64,000 nt of DNA, from the NCBI GenBank assembly GCA_001580565.1, contig LRBF01000279.1, forward strand, positions 62,001 to 126,000. The letters run 5' to 3'. Positions 60,933 through 64,000 of the stretch are shown here, in pieces. The notes beneath the pieces were generated by a model. It was not told the DNA's origin. It saw only the letters and a list, made by a program, of their open reading frames with translations, and did no database searches. Numbering within the stretch: the first letter of the stretch is position 1; the number at the start of each line of letters is the position of its first letter. Source of the DNA: Caballeronia megalochromosomata (GTDB taxonomy: Bacteria; Pseudomonadota; Gammaproteobacteria; Burkholderiales; Burkholderiaceae). Both the position numbers and the translations under genes were made by a program.

Positions 60933-61015
60933 TCATTGAGGATGCGTTCCGCGGCCTTCACAATGAGCAGCAAGGTTTCGGCAATTCCTGTCGAACATGA
61001 CTGAAGAGATACGAC

Positions 61016-61828
61016 ATGACATCCTCTACGACATCGCAAAAAGGCACCGCGCTCATCACTGGGGCATCTTCCGGAATTGGCGCGCTATACGCAGACCGAC
61101 TGGCCAGACGCGGTTACGATCTGATCCTGGTCGCCAGAAACGCCGACCGGCTCAATACGCTCGCGAACCGGCTCAGCGAAGAAACCGGCAGGTCGATCAG
61201 GAGTGTTTCCGCTGACCTCGGCGACAAGTCGGCGCTCGCGAAGATCGAAGCGCTTCTGCGCGAAGACAAGAGCATCTCGATGCTGGTCAACAACGCAGGC
61301 GTGGGCTCGGTCGCTTCCGTGCTCAACGGCGACGTCGATTCAATGGAAGCGATGATCGATCTGAACATCACGGCGCTGACGCGCCTGACCTACGCCGTCG
61401 CCCCCGTCTTCGCCGAGAAAGGTTCGGGCACGGTGATCAACATCTCGTCGGTGGTCGGCATCGCGGTGGAACTGCTCAATGGCGTGTACAGCGCCTCGAA
61501 ATCGTATGTGTTGAGCTTCGGCCATGCGCTGCAACGCGACCTCGCGCCGAAGGGTGTGCGTATTCAGACCGTGTTGCCAGCCGCTACCGCTACGGAGTTC
61601 TGGGACGTGGCAGGCTACGCCAAACAAAAGGAAGCACCGACGACGATGACGGCCGCAGACCTCGTCGATGCGGCGCTGGCAGGTCTCGACCAGGGTGAAC
61701 TGGTGACGATACCCACCTTGCAGGATGGCGAGGACTGGGCACGCTGGGAAGCCGATCGGCGCGCGCTGACGCCGAAATTCGCGAACGCCGCGCCTGCTCC
61801 GCGTTACAAGCTCGACGGGAGGGCATGA
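61016..61828 (+). CDS. SDR family oxidoreductase
   Basis: A 270-residue SDR of the fatty-acyl-reductase-like or DltE-like subgroup. It has TGASSGIGALYADRLARRG (about 15-33), NNAGVGSVASVL, INISSVVG with the catalytic serine and GVYSASKSYVLSF with the Tyr-x-x-x-Lys pair. The C-terminus (about 220-270) is a short extension. It lies between a GlxA-type regulator and a MarR regulator, with a MarR-box-like motif upstream. The substrate cannot be read. Confidence 0.85.
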   Translation: MTSSTTSQKGTALITGASSGIGALYADRLARRGYDLILVARNADRLNTLANRLSEETGRSIRSVSADLGDKSALAKIEALLREDKSISMLVNNAGVGSVASVLNGDVDSMEAMIDLNITALTRLTYAVAPVFAEKGSGTVINISSVVGIAVELLNGVYSASKSYVLSFGHALQRDLAPKGVRIQTVLPAATATEFWDVAGYAKQKEAPTTMTAADLVDAALAGLDQGELVTIPTLQDGEDWARWEADRRALTPKFANAAPAPRYKLDGRA

Positions 61829-61845
61829 CGCTCGGAGTGACTGGC

Positions 61846-62277
61846 CTATCGATCGCCGCCTACGTTCTGCAGCGTCTCCAGAGCCTGCAGAAGCACATCC
61901 TTGGCAGGCCCCTTTAGGTACTTCTTGAGTTCCTTTTCGACTTGAGTCTGCGCCGCGCGCCAGTGCGGCTCGGCCTCTTTCAGGACGCGGGCGCCCGTCG
62001 GACTGAGCTTGGCCAGCTTGTAGCGCGCATCCTCGTCGCTCGATACCTCGACCCATCCCGCGTCGATCAGCAGTTTGATATTGCGCGAGATGGTCGTCTT
62101 GTCGAGCGACAACTCGGCCGCGATCTCGTTGTAGGTCGCCGAGCCGAGGCGATCGAGGCCACGCAACAACGTGAGTTGCGTGATCTTCAGGCCTACCGGG
62201 CGCAAAGCCTCGTCGTAAATACTCGTCAGGGCATTGGCCGAGCGCCTGAACTGGGTGCAATAGCATTCGGTGAACAT
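61846..62277 (-). CDS. MarR-family transcriptional regulator
   Basis: A 143-residue MarR-type winged-helix protein: LRPVGLKITQLTLLRGLDRLGSATYNEIAAELSLDKTTISRNIKLLIDAGWVEVSSDEDARYKLAKLSPTG. The N-terminus (MFTECYCTQFRRSANAL) has two cysteines that might sense oxidants or thiol-reactive ligands. The start at 62277 follows a GAGAGG site. It is convergent with the SDR gene and divergent from the tautomerase. Its likely operators, TTGCATATACA-type motifs, flank it. Confidence 0.88.
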   Translation of the reverse strand: MFTECYCTQFRRSANALTSIYDEALRPVGLKITQLTLLRGLDRLGSATYNEIAAELSLDKTTISRNIKLLIDAGWVEVSSDEDARYKLAKLSPTGARVLKEAEPHWRAAQTQVEKELKKYLKGPAKDVLLQALETLQNVGGDR

Positions 62278-62305
62278 CGACAACCTCTCTCGGAAGATTG
62301 ATCAG

Positions 62306-62316
62306 TGTATATGCAA
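62306..62316 (-). promoter_or_regulatory. MarR-box-like motif at the MarR promoter
   Basis: TGTATATGCAA (TTGCATATACA on the minus strand) is 29 bases upstream of the MarR start codon and overlaps a weak -10-like TATACA. This position suits autorepression. Confidence 0.5.
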
Positions 62317-62391
62317 CTATCGTAGCACTTTTGAAGAGGAGGGGTACGGGTTCTCACTAGCTTGAAGACCGGCCGAATCGAACCAGACTGT

Positions 62392-62416
62392 TGCATATAC
62401 ATCGGTTGTAGATGCA
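62392..62416. promoter_or_regulatory. Full dyad MarR operator candidate
   Basis: TGCATATACA and TGTAGATGCA form a dyad with 10-base arms, one mismatch and a five-base spacer. This is the most complete copy of the motif and is the best candidate for the MarR binding site. It lies between the divergent MarR and tautomerase genes. Confidence 0.6.
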
Positions 62417-62539
62417 TCTGTTCTGGGCCAGCATCGTTGTGACGGTTCGGAGCGGCGGATCAAGAGGGCGGGGGAATCGAGGCATGGCACGCGTTGTCGT
62501 GATCATCGATTTTTCTCGGACATGCCGCGCTCATATTGA

Positions 62540-62559
62540 TGTATATGCAACCGTATAAT
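62540..62559 (+). promoter_or_regulatory. MarR-box-like motif with TATAAT box before the tautomerase
   Basis: TGTATATGCAA (62540-62550) is followed by a perfect TATAAT at 62554-62559. No good -35 is seen. Binding here would cover the promoter of the tautomerase gene at 62664. A related TTGCATACGTA lies at 62598-62608, just downstream of the expected transcription start. Confidence 0.5.
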
Positions 62560-62663
62560 TTTCCTGGCGCGGACTCGGCGACGCAGTTTTTCAAAAATTG
62601 CATACGTATTCACTCCGCGCTGACAACAGCACACCTTAACCAGCTTTGAAGGAGTTCCCGGAA

Positions 62664-63035
62664 ATGCCCATCATCGTTTGCAACACGCGTGCCGGACTGG
62701 ACGTCGACGTCAAGCGGAAAATCGCCAAGGCGATCACCATCGCCGTGAACGAGACCATCAAGTCTCCGCTCGAAATCATCAGTGTGGTCTTCAATGACCT
62801 GTCGTCCGAAAGCAGCTACGTGGGCGGAGAACCGGGCGGCGACACGCTCATCATGTGCAACATTCGCGCGGGTCGATCCGACGAAGCGAAGCTCACGTTG
62901 GTCAAAAAGGTGAGCGCCATTTTCAGCGATTACGCGGGCGTCTCGGAAGACCGTATCGAGACGGGTCTGCTCGAATTCAATCCGAAGTTCATCATTCGCG
63001 GCGGCCAGCAGTTGCCCGACCCTCCTTACGCGTGA
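62664..63035 (+). CDS. Tautomerase family protein
   Basis: A 123-residue tautomerase starting MPIIVCNTRAGLD with the catalytic N-terminal Pro. The start follows an AAGGAG site; an ATG six codons earlier lies within it. It is about the same length as the other tautomerase in the window (59464-59853) but clearly diverged from it. It is followed 73 bases later by a transporter on the same strand, and a MarR-type operator motif lies at its promoter. Confidence 0.82.
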   Translation: MPIIVCNTRAGLDVDVKRKIAKAITIAVNETIKSPLEIISVVFNDLSSESSYVGGEPGGDTLIMCNIRAGRSDEAKLTLVKKVSAIFSDYAGVSEDRIETGLLEFNPKFIIRGGQQLPDPPYA

Positions 63036-63081
63036 TCGACAAGCACACCGGTTAAAGGTTGTCGACAAGTTCATAAATCTT

Positions 63082-63095
63082 TGCATACCTATGCA
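63082..63095. promoter_or_regulatory. Palindrome TGCATA-CC-TATGCA before the transporter gene
   Basis: A perfect dyad with 6-base arms and a 2-base spacer, with the TGCATA core of the MarR-box-like motif. It ends 13 bases upstream of the TTG start of the transporter, so bound protein could block transcription or translation start. Confidence 0.45.
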
Positions 63096-63108
63096 TTAGG
63101 AGACGGGT

Positions 63109-64000
63109 TTGAATACCAATCGCTCGACCGCGGCAGGGCATTCGTCACCGAAGATGCTGACGATCGCCATCGCCAGTTTCATTGGAAGTGCCATTGAGTG
63201 GTTTGACTTCTTTCTGTATGGAATCACCTCGGCACTCGTGTTTGGCAAGCTGTATTTCCCGGGTGGCGATCCGTTGACCGGGACGCTGCTGGCGTTCGGC
63301 ACGTTCGCGGTCGGGTTCATCGCCCGTCCGTTCGGCGGCATCGTCGCGGGCCACCTTGGCGATCGTGTCGGGCGAAAGTTCGTGTTGGTCACGACGCTGC
63401 TGGCAATGGGCATATCGACGACGCTCATCGGTTTTGTGCCGTCGTACAACAGTATCGGACTCGCGGCGCCGATTCTCCTGATCGTCCTGCGCATCGTGCA
63501 AGGGTTGGCTGTAGGCGGTGAGTGGGGCGGCGCCGCGCTGATCGCCGTCGAGCATGCCAATCCGAACCGCCGTGGCCTCTATGGCAGCTTCCCTCAGATG
63601 GGACTTCCCGCAGGGCTGTGCATGGCGGTGGGCGGGATGGAACTGGCCAGTCGCCTGCCTGAAACGGAGTTTCTCGCGTGGGGCTGGCGAATCCCGTTCC
63701 TGTTCAGCGCGGTACTCGTCGCAGTGGGTCTCGTGATCCGACTCCGCATCGAAGAACCGCCCGCGTTCAAGAAGGTGCTTGACACCGATGCAACCGTCAA
63801 ACTGCCGATCGTCGAAGCGGTTCGACGGTTTCCGAGGGCGATCCTGTTGTCTGCCGGGCTTCGCTTTGCGGACAATATTCTGTACTACGTATTCACGACG
63901 TTCGGCCTGACCTACATGACGAGCCATCTTGGCTTGCCGCGCAAAACGGTCCTCGTCGCCATTCTGATCGCCGCTGCGCTCGAATTGCTGACGAAACCTT
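63109..64000 (+). CDS. MFS transporter, metabolite:H+ symporter (MHS) type, partial
   Basis: The gene runs off the right edge after 297 codons. It starts at a TTG with AGGAGA seven bases upstream (MNTNRSTAAGHSSPKML). Membrane helices are evident from about residue 17, and the signature IEWFDFFLYG, RPFGGIVAGHLGDRVGRKFVLVTTLLAMGISTTLIGFVPSY and VLRIVQGLAVGGEWGGAALIAVEH is the metabolite:H+ symporter pattern (shikimate, alpha-ketoglutarate or other organic acids). It probably imports the substrate of the SDR/tautomerase cluster. Confidence 0.85.
   Translation, partial: MNTNRSTAAGHSSPKMLTIAIASFIGSAIEWFDFFLYGITSALVFGKLYFPGGDPLTGTLLAFGTFAVGFIARPFGGIVAGHLGDRVGRKFVLVTTLLAMGISTTLIGFVPSYNSIGLAAPILLIVLRIVQGLAVGGEWGGAALIAVEHANPNRRGLYGSFPQMGLPAGLCMAVGGMELASRLPETEFLAWGWRIPFLFSAVLVAVGLVIRLRIEEPPAFKKVLDTDATVKLPIVEAVRRFPRAILLSAGLRFADNILYYVFTTFGLTYMTSHLGLPRKTVLVAILIAAALELLTKP

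Overview
The window is GC-rich chromosomal DNA that looks like a Burkholderiaceae genome (Paraburkholderia/Caballeronia type). This is inferred from the phasin, the many LysR/LacI/MarR/GlxA-type regulators, the TRAP and MHS-type transporters and the DUF3562 and CHAD proteins, not from a marker gene. No rRNA, tRNA, CRISPR array, insertion sequence or integrase was found.

Region 1 (1-8.7 kb) starts with a minus-strand catabolic operon: a split transketolase, an SDR dehydrogenase, and a TRAP binding protein and small permease. A divergent LysR-type regulator faces it. A stand-alone receiver protein, a hybrid histidine kinase and a MEDS-domain (DcmR-like) sensor follow, then a phasin. Region 2 (9-28 kb) is a mixed set of secreted and storage-related genes: a histidine-phosphatase-like protein, a phospholipase C-type phosphoesterase, a CadD-like membrane protein, an alpha/beta hydrolase, a beta-helix lipoprotein with a 42-bp tandem repeat, a GH15 glucoamylase, small DUF genes, a NUDIX hydrolase, two CHAD proteins (one fused to CYTH), a DUF305/beta-propeller pair, glycogen phosphorylase and a sigma-54 activator that lacks a sensory domain.

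Region 3 (28.0-53.4 kb, all minus strand) is the centre of interest. It is a 20-gene extracellular contractile injection system (eCIS, Afp/PVC-like phage-tail-derived nanomachine). In transcription order it encodes two small leader proteins, one sheath, one inner tube, a gp26-like Cys protein, a Pro-rich protein, a DUF4255 cap, an AAA+ ATPase, a small protein, a 1255-residue DUF4157 protein with an HNH-like motif (best effector candidate), a split Afp7 (CIS-tube-like plus LysM), a split Afp8 (gp27-like plus gp5-like), a PAAR-like tip, gp25, two large baseplate-wedge proteins and two right-handed beta-helix proteins that may replace the tail fibre. No tape-measure gene, second sheath, capsid, integrase or lysis gene is present. 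Eleven of nineteen gene junctions overlap by 1 or 4 bases.

The eCIS leader is preceded by a close match to a sigma-54 -24/-12 promoter (53442-53456) and, about 150 bp further upstream, by a long perfect dyad (53590-53625). The first gene downstream of the operon, on the same strand, is the sensorless sigma-54 activator. Together these suggest, as inference, a sigma-54-controlled eCIS that carries its own activator. A divergent gene encodes a membrane-anchored coiled-coil protein of unknown function.

Region 4 (54.9-64.0 kb) holds a DEAD-box helicase, a LacI-regulated operon (HisD/HpsN-like dehydrogenase, thioesterase, tautomerase), a GlxA-type AraC regulator, and a cluster of SDR, MarR regulator, tautomerase and MHS-type transporter. 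A TTGCATATACA-like motif recurs at the promoters of this last cluster and is the likely MarR operator. The window cuts the TRAP permease at the left edge and the transporter at the right edge.
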